Source: a bacterium UBP8_UBA817 (GTDB lineage: Bacteria; Margulisbacteria; Marinamargulisbacteria; UBA817). Taken from it: a DNA stretch of 20,607 nucleotides. Positions 1 through 7,831 of this stretch are shown here, in pieces. Under the pieces are notes generated by a model. It did not search any database and had not been told where the DNA came from. It worked only from the letters and a program-made list of their open reading frames with translations. The DNA lies in the NCBI GenBank assembly GCA_002296285.1, contig DBHX01000057.1:1-20607 (forward strand), in the 5' to 3' direction. The first letter of the stretch is position 1. Every line of letters starts with the position of its first letter. The translations under genes and the position numbers were made by a program.

Positions 1-55
1 TTCTGCACTTTTTGCACCACTACCTATTTATTTCAGCGCCATAGCAATGGGCGAT

Positions 56-1924
56 CTACAACACCACCACTTGTTCCAAGGCGACTTTTTGCTGAATGAG
101 GGTTCTAAGTTTTTGTTTTAATGGGTCAATTTTTTCTATGGATGCTTGATGAATGCCCTCGTAGGCTCCCTTGGATAAAATATTCACAAATTGCTTCAAC
201 CTTGGGATGTTGGTTTCAATTAACAATTGCTTCAATTCATTTTTTTCAGCAATGATTTTCTTTCGAATGTCTTTTCTTGAAAATTTATTGGTTTCCTTTA
301 ATGTTTGAATCAACCCTTTCACGCGTTGGCGATGGGCAAAAATGGCCATGTTCTTTTCGAGCTCCGTATCGCATATTTCTTCAAATACTTGCTTTACTGA
401 CGCCATAAACACGTTGCGGTCGATGGATTCATCGCAGTTCTTTTTTTCGTAAAACTCTTTGGATATTTGATTCAATACCGTGTTGACCCTGGCATTCAAG
501 TTGATTTTTTCAGGGGCCAAACTATGGTCATAATACACCAAATACAAGTGGGCCTTCACTGAATCACACAGTTGCTGAATGTAGGCCTTCACGCTCATTA
601 AATACCCGGCACGATGCACAATTTCACGGCGAATTTTGACGGGATCCAATGTTGGGGAACTGACACAAAAATCAGCCGCGTTGTAGATGGCGGGGGCGTT
701 ACTTTCCCGATTCATGGCCTCAATGCGTTCATTGATTTCCAACTGACCGGCCATTTCTTCCATTTTGTCATCCACAAATTTAAACGATTCATCGACTTGC
801 CGATCGCCAAAATACTGCATTAATTTTTGATACGAATCGGATTTCTTAACGGTGTCCAACTGACCTTTAAACTCACGAATGCTATCGGAGGATGTCATTG
901 GATGCTGCATCCATGCTGCGCCTAGCACGGATGCGGCTTGTACCGGTGGTAACGGTTGAAATTGGAACATTTGGTCCAGCTGAGATACCAAATGCTTGAA
1001 GGCCCCCATCACATTCATTTTCAATCGGCCCATTTCTTCTTGTTGCGAAATGGCTTGTTGAATCAATTGATGCACCGAGGTGGCCGAGTCTGGCAATTGA
1101 ATATTCATTTTGCCCTGCACAGGCTCCAGTAAATTTTGAAGCTCATACGTTGCCACATCCACTTCCTGCTGCTGCTGACTAAGTATGGAATCCAATGGTC
1201 GCGATACAATTTGACGTATTTTATACTGCAACGTTGGCAACAATTCACCAAACTCTGGGTTGTCTTCAATATGCGCCAAATACATCTGAAGCGTATTGTG
1301 CATGACCTTTCGATCTTGTATGGATTGCCGAACCGCAACATCTTTCTCAATTTTTTGAATCAATGTTTCTGTGAGCTGCTCCATGGCATGTTTTTGATTG
1401 GCAATGTGCTTTTCAAGACTCTCTTCCAATACCGGCTCCAACACACGTACTTGATGCTCGGCATCTTTGTAATTCAAGTCCCCCATCGAACAGCGTAAAA
1501 TGGTCTGATTTAAATCCGTTCGTATAAATGAAATCCGATCCAACAAGGATTGAAAAAACTGAATGAACGTTTGATTGTTTTCAGTGGCATGTCGCAACTT
1601 CTTTGTGGCTTGCGTGTATTTTCGAAACATGGTCTCAACGGGCATGTCCAAATGGATATCGTTTGGAATTAAGGCATCGCTTCCCTCAATGATTCCCAAC
1701 CCTTCCACCAACTGCTGATGCAATTTTTCAAGGGTTAATAAATACGCTTCCCGGGGTTTTACCGACGATGCAATAATGTTTTTATGGGTTTTCGAGTTTG
1801 GCTCGTGTTTCGATGCCATCTCAATCCAGTGATCGATATCTTTGGGCAGCTCTTGGCATTTGGCCTCCACCAACTCGATAAAATGACGTAACGGTTTGCA
1901 TGGATCATGGCGATTCATTGACAT
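56..1924 (-). CDS. Orphan helical cytoplasmic protein, function unknown
   Basis: I do not recognise this 622-residue protein. It has no signal peptide and no membrane segment. Almost the whole length is predicted helical by eye, rich in Gln, Glu, Lys and Leu with heptad-like stretches (for example around residues 170-215 and 535-620), so long helical bundles or coiled coils are likely. A short proline-containing break lies near residue 325 (QPLPPVQAAS). No catalytic motif is visible. The ATG start is well supported by AAGGAG five bases upstream (1930-1935 region). It reads away from the regulator at 2124, with a 199-bp shared upstream region. Its size, lack of a known domain and helical character resemble secreted effectors or structural proteins of host-associated bacteria, but nothing in the sequence proves secretion. 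Confidence is high that it is a gene and nil about its role. Confidence 0.85.
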   Translation of the reverse strand: MSMNRHDPCKPLRHFIELVEAKCQELPKDIDHWIEMASKHEPNSKTHKNIIASSVKPREAYLLTLEKLHQQLVEGLGIIEGSDALIPNDIHLDMPVETMFRKYTQATKKLRHATENNQTFIQFFQSLLDRISFIRTDLNQTILRCSMGDLNYKDAEHQVRVLEPVLEESLEKHIANQKHAMEQLTETLIQKIEKDVAVRQSIQDRKVMHNTLQMYLAHIEDNPEFGELLPTLQYKIRQIVSRPLDSILSQQQQEVDVATYELQNLLEPVQGKMNIQLPDSATSVHQLIQQAISQQEEMGRLKMNVMGAFKHLVSQLDQMFQFQPLPPVQAASVLGAAWMQHPMTSSDSIREFKGQLDTVKKSDSYQKLMQYFGDRQVDESFKFVDDKMEEMAGQLEINERIEAMNRESNAPAIYNAADFCVSSPTLDPVKIRREIVHRAGYLMSVKAYIQQLCDSVKAHLYLVYYDHSLAPEKINLNARVNTVLNQISKEFYEKKNCDESIDRNVFMASVKQVFEEICDTELEKNMAIFAHRQRVKGLIQTLKETNKFSRKDIRKKIIAEKNELKQLLIETNIPRLKQFVNILSKGAYEGIHQASIEKIDPLKQKLRTLIQQKVALEQVVVL

Positions 1925-2086
1925 AAGTACTCCTTAAATAAATTGAAAAAATTTCATGTGGATGCCTTTGCTATACCCACCTCTAAAAATTTTTAAACAT
2001 TTATTTTTTAACCACCCCCAATGGGCCTCCCATGAACCATAGAACCACCCCGACGATCCATGACCATTAACATCCACATTTTATAT

Positions 2087-2122
2087 ATTTACATAATGTA
2101 AAAAATATGACACTATGTAAAT
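2087..2122. promoter_or_regulatory. Inverted-repeat operator at the regulator's promoter
   Basis: A 9-bp perfect inverted repeat, ATTTACATA (2087-2095) and TATGTAAAT (2114-2122), ends one base before the ATG of the YheO-type regulator. The left arm is also part of a tight 15-bp palindrome, TTTACATAATGTAAA (2088-2102), so three half-sites of the form ATGTAAA are present. The position, overlapping the promoter and start of the regulator, fits an autoregulatory operator. That the YheO-type protein binds here is inferred. Confidence 0.6.
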
Positions 2123-2123
2123 T

Positions 2124-2765
2124 ATGTGTGCAAAGGATCCGTTTCAACGATACCTCGATTTGGCCGACGTGCTGGGCACCATGTTTGCGCCATTTGTGGA
2201 AGTTATTGTGCATGATTTAAGAACCCCTGATTCATCGATCATTGCCATTTACAATGGCCATATTACCGGTCGAAAGGTGGGGGATGGCACCACTGATTTG
2301 GGGTTACGACGCATCAATGGCGAGGTGCCAGATAAAATCATCAATTATAAAAATGAATCCCCGTCAGGGTTGGCGTTAAAATCATCGACATTGGCCATAC
2401 GCGATCACAAGGATCGCATTATTGGGTCGTTTGCACTCAATATGAACATTGATTATTTTGCACAGGTATCCAAATTATTGGATCCGTTACTAGCCACTGA
2501 AACCCCAGTCTTTTTACCAAGGAAAGAAAACTATGGTCTTGGCAACAGTCAGGAAAAAATAACCGCCATGATTCAAGAGTACGCATTAAAGCACGGGATC
2601 TCTTATGCGATGATGTCACCGAAACAACGAAAAGACGTTATTGAATACCTGGTAAAGCACGGTATTTTTGATCTCAAACATGCGATTTCAATTGTTTCAA
2701 AAACATTAAATATCAGTCGCCCGACCGTATATAAGTATCTTGATCAATTCAATCAAAGGACGTGA
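2124..2765 (+). CDS. YheO/DauR-type transcriptional regulator (candidate DgcR) of the D-glutamate operon
   Basis: A 213-residue regulator with the YheO-like PAS domain at about residues 8-120 (including MFAPFVEVIVHDLRTP, then IGSFALNMNIDY) and a C-terminal helix-turn-helix of the YheO/DauR type at about 150-212 (the MSPKQRKDVIEYLVKHGIF segment, then SRPTVYKYLDQ). In this family the PAS-like domain senses a small ligand and the HTH binds an operator; the known member DauR controls D-arginine use. Here the gene is followed after four bases by dgcN and dgcA, so it very probably controls them. A regulator named DgcR activates dgcNA in Pseudoalteromonas, but I cannot tell whether it is homologous to this one. 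No Shine-Dalgarno sequence precedes the ATG, and an inverted repeat covers the promoter just upstream, which suggests autoregulation. Whether it activates or represses cannot be read from sequence. Confidence 0.85.
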   Translation: MCAKDPFQRYLDLADVLGTMFAPFVEVIVHDLRTPDSSIIAIYNGHITGRKVGDGTTDLGLRRINGEVPDKIINYKNESPSGLALKSSTLAIRDHKDRIIGSFALNMNIDYFAQVSKLLDPLLATETPVFLPRKENYGLGNSQEKITAMIQEYALKHGISYAMMSPKQRKDVIEYLVKHGIFDLKHAISIVSKTLNISRPTVYKYLDQFNQRT

Positions 2766-2769
2766 CCCC

Positions 2770-3789
2770 ATGTTAACCCCACCTTATATTATTTTTATTG
2801 GTAATGCGACCCACCTTAACCAGCTAAAAATGGCCACCAGCTTGTTGCACTTTTCCCCTGAAAAATGTGTGGGATACATGAAACTACCAAAATCAACGGT
2901 TTCTTTGGATATTCCAGAGGTATCCATTAAAGACGCCAAATTACTTGGCGCTAACTCATTTGTTTTAGGTGCTGTCAATAATGGAGGCTATATTGAGGAT
3001 GATTGGCTGGCTCATATTGCTGAAGCCATGGACTGCGGGCTGAATATCATTCATGGGATGCATCAACTCCTGGATGATTGTTTGGTACCAACCACCGACA
3101 TCACATTTGGGGAATATGCGGGGAATCATTCGGTGGTGATTCATAATATTCGTCACACATCAAAAACAATTCCCATCGGGAACGGCAAAAAACGCGTGGG
3201 CAAACGCCTATTAACCGTTGGCACCGATTGTTCATCAGGAAAAATGTTTACGACACTGACGTTAAAAAAAGCCCTTCTTCAACAAGGCGTACCCACTCAT
3301 TTTGTGGCCACTGGGCAATGTGGCATTTTAATTGACGGCGATGGGATTGCCATTGATGCCGTGGCCTCTGATTTTATTTCGGGAACGGTGGAATTGTTGA
3401 GCCCTGCATCTGAATCTCTAACCTTAATTGAAGGTCAGGGATCGCTGTTTCACCCCGCCTATGCCGGAGTTAGCTTGGGATTACTGCATGGGGCTCAGCC
3501 CGATTATTTGATTTTATGCCACCATGTAAACCGCCACACCTTAAAGAATTTCGACTACCCAGTGCCAGACATTCAAGCGTGCATCGATTTGAATGTTCAA
3601 ATGGCACGCTTAACCAACCCAAACTGCCAATGCATTGGCATCAGTTTGAATACCCAAGATGTCGATGATCAAACCGCCAAAACCATGATTGACTCATTAT
3701 CCAATGCCCATCAAATGCCCGTTACTGACCCGTATCGGTACGGTGTCAGTGCATTCATTGATGCGCTTAAGGCTTGCGGAGGTCTATAA
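2770..3789 (+). CDS. dgcN: D-glutamate N-acetyltransferase DgcN (DUF1611 family)
   Basis: A 339-residue protein of the DUF1611 family. It has an N-terminal Rossmann-like domain (about 1-130), then a P-loop-type domain opened by GTDCSSGKM (residues 151-159), followed by ATGQCGILI (about 180-188) and EGQGSLFHPAYAGVSLGLL (about 221-239). Characterised DgcN transfers the acetyl group of acetyl-CoA to D-glutamate, giving N-acetyl-D-glutamate in the cytoplasm. An ATG at 2740 lies inside the upstream regulator gene. The ATG at 2770 is preferred because AAAGGA sits nine bases upstream and the start then follows the regulator's stop by four bases. dgcA follows with no gap, so the two enzymes should be made together. 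The substrate is inferred from the gene pair; older annotations call this family an NAD-dependent epimerase or just DUF1611. Confidence 0.85.
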   Translation: MLTPPYIIFIGNATHLNQLKMATSLLHFSPEKCVGYMKLPKSTVSLDIPEVSIKDAKLLGANSFVLGAVNNGGYIEDDWLAHIAEAMDCGLNIIHGMHQLLDDCLVPTTDITFGEYAGNHSVVIHNIRHTSKTIPIGNGKKRVGKRLLTVGTDCSSGKMFTTLTLKKALLQQGVPTHFVATGQCGILIDGDGIAIDAVASDFISGTVELLSPASESLTLIEGQGSLFHPAYAGVSLGLLHGAQPDYLILCHHVNRHTLKNFDYPVPDIQACIDLNVQMARLTNPNCQCIGISLNTQDVDDQTAKTMIDSLSNAHQMPVTDPYRYGVSAFIDALKACGGL

Positions 3790-4767
3790 ATGCGACGCGT
3801 TCATTTCCATCGCAAATCGTATCGGTTAAACGAACCCTTCGTGATTTCACGAGGGCCTCGAACGCATGCTGAGGTTATCGAATGTCACATTGAATCCAAT
3901 GGCCATATTGGGACCGGGGAATGCACCCCAACCAACCGTTACAATGAAACCCCAGACACTGTGCTTCATCAACTTCATGCATGGGCACCCGCCATTGAAT
4001 CCGGCCTATCAAGGCATGACTTAGACGCCAACTACCCACCCGGAGCGGCTCGGCATGCCGTGGATTCAGCCTTATGGGATTTAGAAGCCAAAATAGCCAA
4101 TACAACCATTTGGGAATTGGCCGGATTGCCCACCCCCACCCCGTTGACTATTCCCATGACACTATCGGTTGCAACACCCACTGAAATGGCACTCAAAGCC
4201 AGTGAAACACCGTTAAACCAGTTAAAATTAAAATGCGCCGGTGATGGCCATGACTTGGCTCGCATTGCCGCCGTCAGGGAACAGTGCCCAACAAAAAAAA
4301 TCATGGTCGATGCAAATGAGTCCTGGGACCCTAACGATGTGCCCACATGGCTCGATCATTGTGCCCAACAATCGGTATTTATGGTTGAACAGCCCATCCC
4401 TGCAAGCGCCAATCAAGCCCAACTCTGCAAGCATGCATCGGTATTGCTATGTGCCGATGAATCCTGCCACACCATGGCTGATCTTGACGCTTGTCGCCCC
4501 TATGATGTCATCAACATTAAACTCGACAAATCTGGCGGGCTAACCCATGCCCTACGATTACTTAACACCGCCAAAGCATCTGGATTCAAGGTGATGGTTG
4601 GGTGCATGCTGGGGTCTGAATTGGCCATTCGAAATGCCTTTTATTTGGCACAAATGGCGGACATTATTGACCTTGATGCGCCCTTACTCCTTAGCGATCA
4701 TTATCCGAGCATTCGTTTTGAAATAACGGATGCCGGTGCATTTAGTCTAAATTATACCCAAAACTAA
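3790..4767 (+). CDS. dgcA: N-acetyl-D-glutamate racemase DgcA (enolase superfamily)
   Basis: A 325-residue enolase-superfamily enzyme of the dipeptide epimerase (muconate lactonising) subgroup. The capping domain occupies about residues 1-115 and the barrel the rest. Visible active-site elements are the KxK pair K146/K148 (LKLKCAG), metal ligands D174 (MVDANESW), E200 (MVEQPIP) and D223 (CADESCH), and the second catalytic lysine K247 in IKLDKSGG. DgcA converts N-acetyl-D-glutamate to the L-form, which a deacylase then hydrolyses to L-glutamate; no deacylase is seen in this window. The ATG follows the dgcN stop codon directly, with GGAGG seven bases upstream. The last 26 bp overlap the 3' end of the convergent gene on the other strand. 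Without its dgcN partner it would be read as an L-Ala-D/L-Glu epimerase, which remains the main alternative. Confidence 0.85.
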   Translation: MRRVHFHRKSYRLNEPFVISRGPRTHAEVIECHIESNGHIGTGECTPTNRYNETPDTVLHQLHAWAPAIESGLSRHDLDANYPPGAARHAVDSALWDLEAKIANTTIWELAGLPTPTPLTIPMTLSVATPTEMALKASETPLNQLKLKCAGDGHDLARIAAVREQCPTKKIMVDANESWDPNDVPTWLDHCAQQSVFMVEQPIPASANQAQLCKHASVLLCADESCHTMADLDACRPYDVINIKLDKSGGLTHALRLLNTAKASGFKVMVGCMLGSELAIRNAFYLAQMADIIDLDAPLLLSDHYPSIRFEITDAGAFSLNYTQN

Positions 4768-5230
4768 AAAATGGGGTGAATTGCAACCCCAGTATCGGAT
4801 TAATGTTGATGCTTTCGGTATATAAAATCAAATACCCCGCCTCAACCTTTAATGTATGGTACCAACGTTTCGATAACTTTGATTTTAGACCAATGTCATA
4901 AAATGGCATCACCGCAAGTTCGGTTTCGTCATCAAAGCTTTCTTGGGTGATGTCGACTCTGCCCGTTCGAACCCCAAACGAATAAAATATTCCATACTGT
5001 GTGGACGCCGCAACATAGCGCCGATACACAACCTCCCATAATTTCATATCCAGTCTCGCATCCCCTGTTCTTGCCTGCAATACATTCACTCCAGCGGACA
5101 ATGTTTCTTGAATATCAATGGGCTGTTCCACCGATAACACCAACCGATTTTGAAGCCCTTGAAACTGATCAATGTAGAGCTCAACCGCACACGCCTTCAG
5201 GGCAATCAATAGCGTAATTAATAGAATCAT
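4742..5230 (-). CDS. Small exported envelope protein, unknown
   Basis: A 162-residue protein starting with a short hydrophobic segment (MILLITLLIALKACAVE) that looks like a signal peptide; the cysteine at residue 14 is not in a clear lipobox. The rest alternates hydrophobic and polar residues with many aromatics (KLWEVVYRRYVAAS, YGIFYSFGVRTGRV, WYHTLKVEAGYLILY), as expected for amphipathic beta strands of an outer-membrane protein. The final residues are FGYNLD, so the terminal aromatic residue typical of BAM substrates is missing. It starts three bases after the stop codon of the 469-residue barrel protein, so the two are almost certainly co-transcribed and may work together. Its 3' end overlaps dgcA by 26 bp and contains a terminator-like hairpin. 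I do not recognise the family. Confidence 0.75.
   Translation of the reverse strand: MILLITLLIALKACAVELYIDQFQGLQNRLVLSVEQPIDIQETLSAGVNVLQARTGDARLDMKLWEVVYRRYVAASTQYGIFYSFGVRTGRVDITQESFDDETELAVMPFYDIGLKSKLSKRWYHTLKVEAGYLILYTESININPILGLQFTPFFSFGYNLD
4766..4791 (-). terminator. Terminator-like hairpin inside the 3' end of a coding region
   Basis: Read on the minus strand, TGGGGT, an 8-base loop and ACCCCA form a 6-bp stem followed by six T (4771 down to 4766). It lies within the last 17 codons of the 162-residue envelope protein, about 22 bp before its stop codon. It also lies just past the stop of the convergent dgcA. The stem is short, so this is a candidate only. Confidence 0.4.
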
Positions 5231-5233
5231 GAA

Positions 5234-6643
5234 TTAAAAATAAATCCCCACGTTGGCCTTTACCCCTTCAAAAATAATGCTTTGCTGGTCCGTCACCCAT
5301 TCATAGCCCACCCGTAACCGGAGCGGTGCAATGGCACTTTGAAACCCTACATTGATACGGTTAACCGCCCATGTGGTGGAATCCTCAGAGTCGTTTGCAA
5401 ATAAATTAAACCCAAAATTTGTATCCACCCCATAGTACACCCCAAGGTATCGCATGATGTGATAGGTTCCGTTGAAGCCAAACGCTAAGCCCAGTTGGGA
5501 GTCCCCACGAAACGACGATGTAAAATTGGCCAACCCAAACGATAATTGGGTATCGTGGGTCATGCCAAATTGACCCGATAAAAATCGGGCACTCATCCAA
5601 GTGGTATGGCCGGATGTGTCTCGAAGTTCATTGACTTGTACATTCACCCCTGACGCTTTTATTTTTTGCCCCCCAACAAAGCCTTGGGATTGTTTTGATA
5701 GAAAAGAAACCCCAACCCCAAGGTGCTCAATATCGTCATTATTCTTTGCCAATTGGAACGATACCACCCGTTGCGTGTTTCCACCATAAAAAATCACATC
5801 CCCCAAGGCCCCTTTCTGATACGAGGCCTTGGAAAAACCAAACGAAATATTGGTAAACATCGTGACCACATTAATATTGGGTAAATACACCACTTTTCTT
5901 TTGTTCGTTTTTACTTGATCTTTATAAAAAATACGGCCCAAAATACTGCCACCCAATTGGTCCAAAAAACTTTCAACAAACCCATCCTGACGGCTCTGGT
6001 ATCGGGTGGTTTCTTGCTGGGTTACATGAATGGACATTGAGGATTCCTGCAATAATCTCAATAATTCACGGGCCATTTCTTCCGCAATAACGTTATTCGA
6101 AAACCTTAAATCCGTTGTTCGTATGGCATCGGTGTATTGATCAAAATCCATGGCGTTAAATTCATCCGAAAATGATTGGGTATCCGTTAAAAACCCGTCA
6201 TTATCCAATACACCAACCCGAATCAATTCTTCAATGATCCACACTGATGTGTACTTGTTTTTATAGTGATTTTTTATCTCACCAAATTGGATCACTTGGT
6301 AGGGGGTCAAGGGCACATTCAAATTCAGTACCGTATCTTTTAAGGTGCCATCAGCGTTCACGTATCCGTTGTCTTTTAACTGAACAATTAAATCATAGGT
6401 CTGAGCCGTGACAAACAATTCGACCCAAGCATCAAACATACTGGGAACAAATCGAACACGTTCGAATCGTTTTTCAGACCCAATAATTTGCACATCGGTG
6501 GTATAGCCACTGCCCTCATAATAGCGCCTTTGTTGTGATGATGACGATGATGATGATGTATTAATGTTGGTATTGATGTCCGATAAAGACTCCCCATAAA
6601 TGGCCATTGATAATACAACGCACATTATCCAAATAAACTGCAT
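5234..6643 (-). CDS. Outer-membrane beta-barrel protein with helical N-terminal domain
   Basis: A 469-residue exported protein. Residues 1-19 form a signal peptide (MQFIWIMCVVLSMAIYGES). Next comes a low-complexity Ser run (seven Ser at about 31-37), a mainly helical domain (about 65-215) and, from about 225 to the end, beta-strand-like sequence ending in VKANVGIYF. Its alternating hydrophobics and final Phe match the BAM insertion signal. The helical part holds two similar short segments, NGYVNADGTLKD and VGVLDNDGFLTD. An AAGGAG lies about eight bases before the ATG. The 162-residue exported protein follows after three bases. The gene diverges from rlmN. I do not recognise a named family; a surface or porin-like role is inferred from the barrel signature only. 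Confidence 0.8.
   Translation of the reverse strand: MQFIWIMCVVLSMAIYGESLSDINTNINTSSSSSSSQQRRYYEGSGYTTDVQIIGSEKRFERVRFVPSMFDAWVELFVTAQTYDLIVQLKDNGYVNADGTLKDTVLNLNVPLTPYQVIQFGEIKNHYKNKYTSVWIIEELIRVGVLDNDGFLTDTQSFSDEFNAMDFDQYTDAIRTTDLRFSNNVIAEEMARELLRLLQESSMSIHVTQQETTRYQSRQDGFVESFLDQLGGSILGRIFYKDQVKTNKRKVVYLPNINVVTMFTNISFGFSKASYQKGALGDVIFYGGNTQRVVSFQLAKNNDDIEHLGVGVSFLSKQSQGFVGGQKIKASGVNVQVNELRDTSGHTTWMSARFLSGQFGMTHDTQLSFGLANFTSSFRGDSQLGLAFGFNGTYHIMRYLGVYYGVDTNFGFNLFANDSEDSTTWAVNRINVGFQSAIAPLRLRVGYEWVTDQQSIIFEGVKANVGIYF
6536..6556 (-). repeat. Trinucleotide repeat encoding seven serines
   Basis: Seven tandem TCA-type codons (six TCA and one TCG) read on the minus strand encode a Ser tract just after the signal peptide of the barrel protein. 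Slippage here would change tract length without shifting the frame. Confidence 0.8.
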
Positions 6644-6730
6644 AAAATCTCTCCTTAAAAGGTATTATCTTTGAATAAACAATTGGTGTCAAACTCCGAT
6701 TATTGGTACCTGAACAAATCGAAAATACCC

Positions 6731-7831
6731 ATGGCCACATACTATTTTGTGTCCACCAATCTTGACGCAATGCGCGTCAATGCGTATGTTGAACCCATGG
6801 ATAGCAAGCAATACTTTTTTGATATGGATCCAAAAGTTTACAAATCGTGGTGCAAAGAACACCACCTTCCAACCTTCACGTTATCGCAAGTCCATGAATG
6901 GGTCACAAAAAAAAACATCATTGATGTTGAACAAATGACCAATATCTCAAAGAAGAATCAACAGGACCTGCGTGAGAAACTCATCATCAATCCATTTGTA
7001 TCCATGAATGCACTCCCCGCATCCGATGGCTCTGCCACCAAATACATTTTTGAATTGTCCCCTCACGTCTACATTGAAGCCGTGGCAATTCAAGAAAAAG
7101 GCTATGAAACCCTGTGCATTTCCTCACAAGCGGGCTGTCCGGTGGATTGCAAATTTTGCTTGACGGGTGTGTCAGGACTCAAGAAAAATTTAACGGTAAG
7201 TGAAATTGTTGCCCAACTGGCGATTATTCTATCCAAGGGCCATCACATAACCCATGTGGTATTTATGGGGATGGGTGAGCCATTGCTCAATTTAAAATCG
7301 GTATTACCCGCACTGGACTGGCTTCAATCTGAATCGGCATTCAACTTAAGCAAACGGCACATTACCGTATCCACTTCAGGTTACCTTGCTGGAATTCAGC
7401 AACTCATCAAGAAAGGGATTCATTTAAACTTGGCCTTGTCAGTGGGAGCGGCCAACCCAGCCATTCGAGAAACCATCATGCCCATCGAAAAACGCAACCC
7501 GATTATGGAGGTTAGCCAAGCCTTAAGCCAATACAGCAAGCAACATAACCGAAAACTTACCCTGGAATATACCCTACTCAAAGGCGTCAATGATAGTCTC
7601 GATTGCGCGAACCAATTGGCCAACTTGGCTCAATTCTTAAATGCAAAGGTTAACTTAATCAACTTAAACCCTCACCCAAAAATACCATTTGAACCCATTA
7701 GTCAATCGGCATTGATGGCCTTTAAAGATGCTTTATTAAAACACAAAATCCGCACCACCGTGCGTTACTCCAAAGGCCAAGATGTTGTGGCTGCCTGTGG
7801 GCAATTGGGCGAATCGAATCTAACCAATTAA
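6731..7831 (+). CDS. rlmN: Dual-specificity 23S rRNA/tRNA adenine-C2 methyltransferase RlmN
   Basis: A radical-SAM methyltransferase that methylates C2 of A2503 in 23S rRNA, and in known members A37 of some tRNAs. Counted from this ATG (366 residues), the Fe-S cluster motif is C136, C140, C143 (AGCPVDCKFC). The two catalytic cysteines are visible: C129 (ETLCISS) and C356 (VVAACGQLGE). The SAM-binding MGMGEPLLN motif and the STSG segment are present. An in-frame TTG at 6671 would add 20 residues and has AAAAGG upstream, so it could be the true start. I prefer the ATG because known RlmN proteins are shorter at this end and nothing in the extra 20 residues looks conserved. It diverges from the barrel gene and its stop overlaps the convergent phosphatase gene by four bases. 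The function is secure; the start is not. Confidence 0.9.
   Translation: MATYYFVSTNLDAMRVNAYVEPMDSKQYFFDMDPKVYKSWCKEHHLPTFTLSQVHEWVTKKNIIDVEQMTNISKKNQQDLREKLIINPFVSMNALPASDGSATKYIFELSPHVYIEAVAIQEKGYETLCISSQAGCPVDCKFCLTGVSGLKKNLTVSEIVAQLAIILSKGHHITHVVFMGMGEPLLNLKSVLPALDWLQSESAFNLSKRHITVSTSGYLAGIQQLIKKGIHLNLALSVGAANPAIRETIMPIEKRNPIMEVSQALSQYSKQHNRKLTLEYTLLKGVNDSLDCANQLANLAQFLNAKVNLINLNPHPKIPFEPISQSALMAFKDALLKHKIRTTVRYSKGQDVVAACGQLGESNLTN

Noticed and set aside
1..55. End of a neighbouring gene at the left edge
   Set aside because: The 55 bp before the orphan gene's stop hold no frame or structure that can be supported.
1136..1498. Plus-strand open frame of 120 codons
   Set aside because: It lies wholly inside the 622-residue gene on the other strand, has no ribosome site, and its translation looks like a reverse-complement shadow.
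6536..6556. Phase-variable simple repeat
   Set aside because: The unit is three bases, so slippage changes serine number but cannot switch the gene off.
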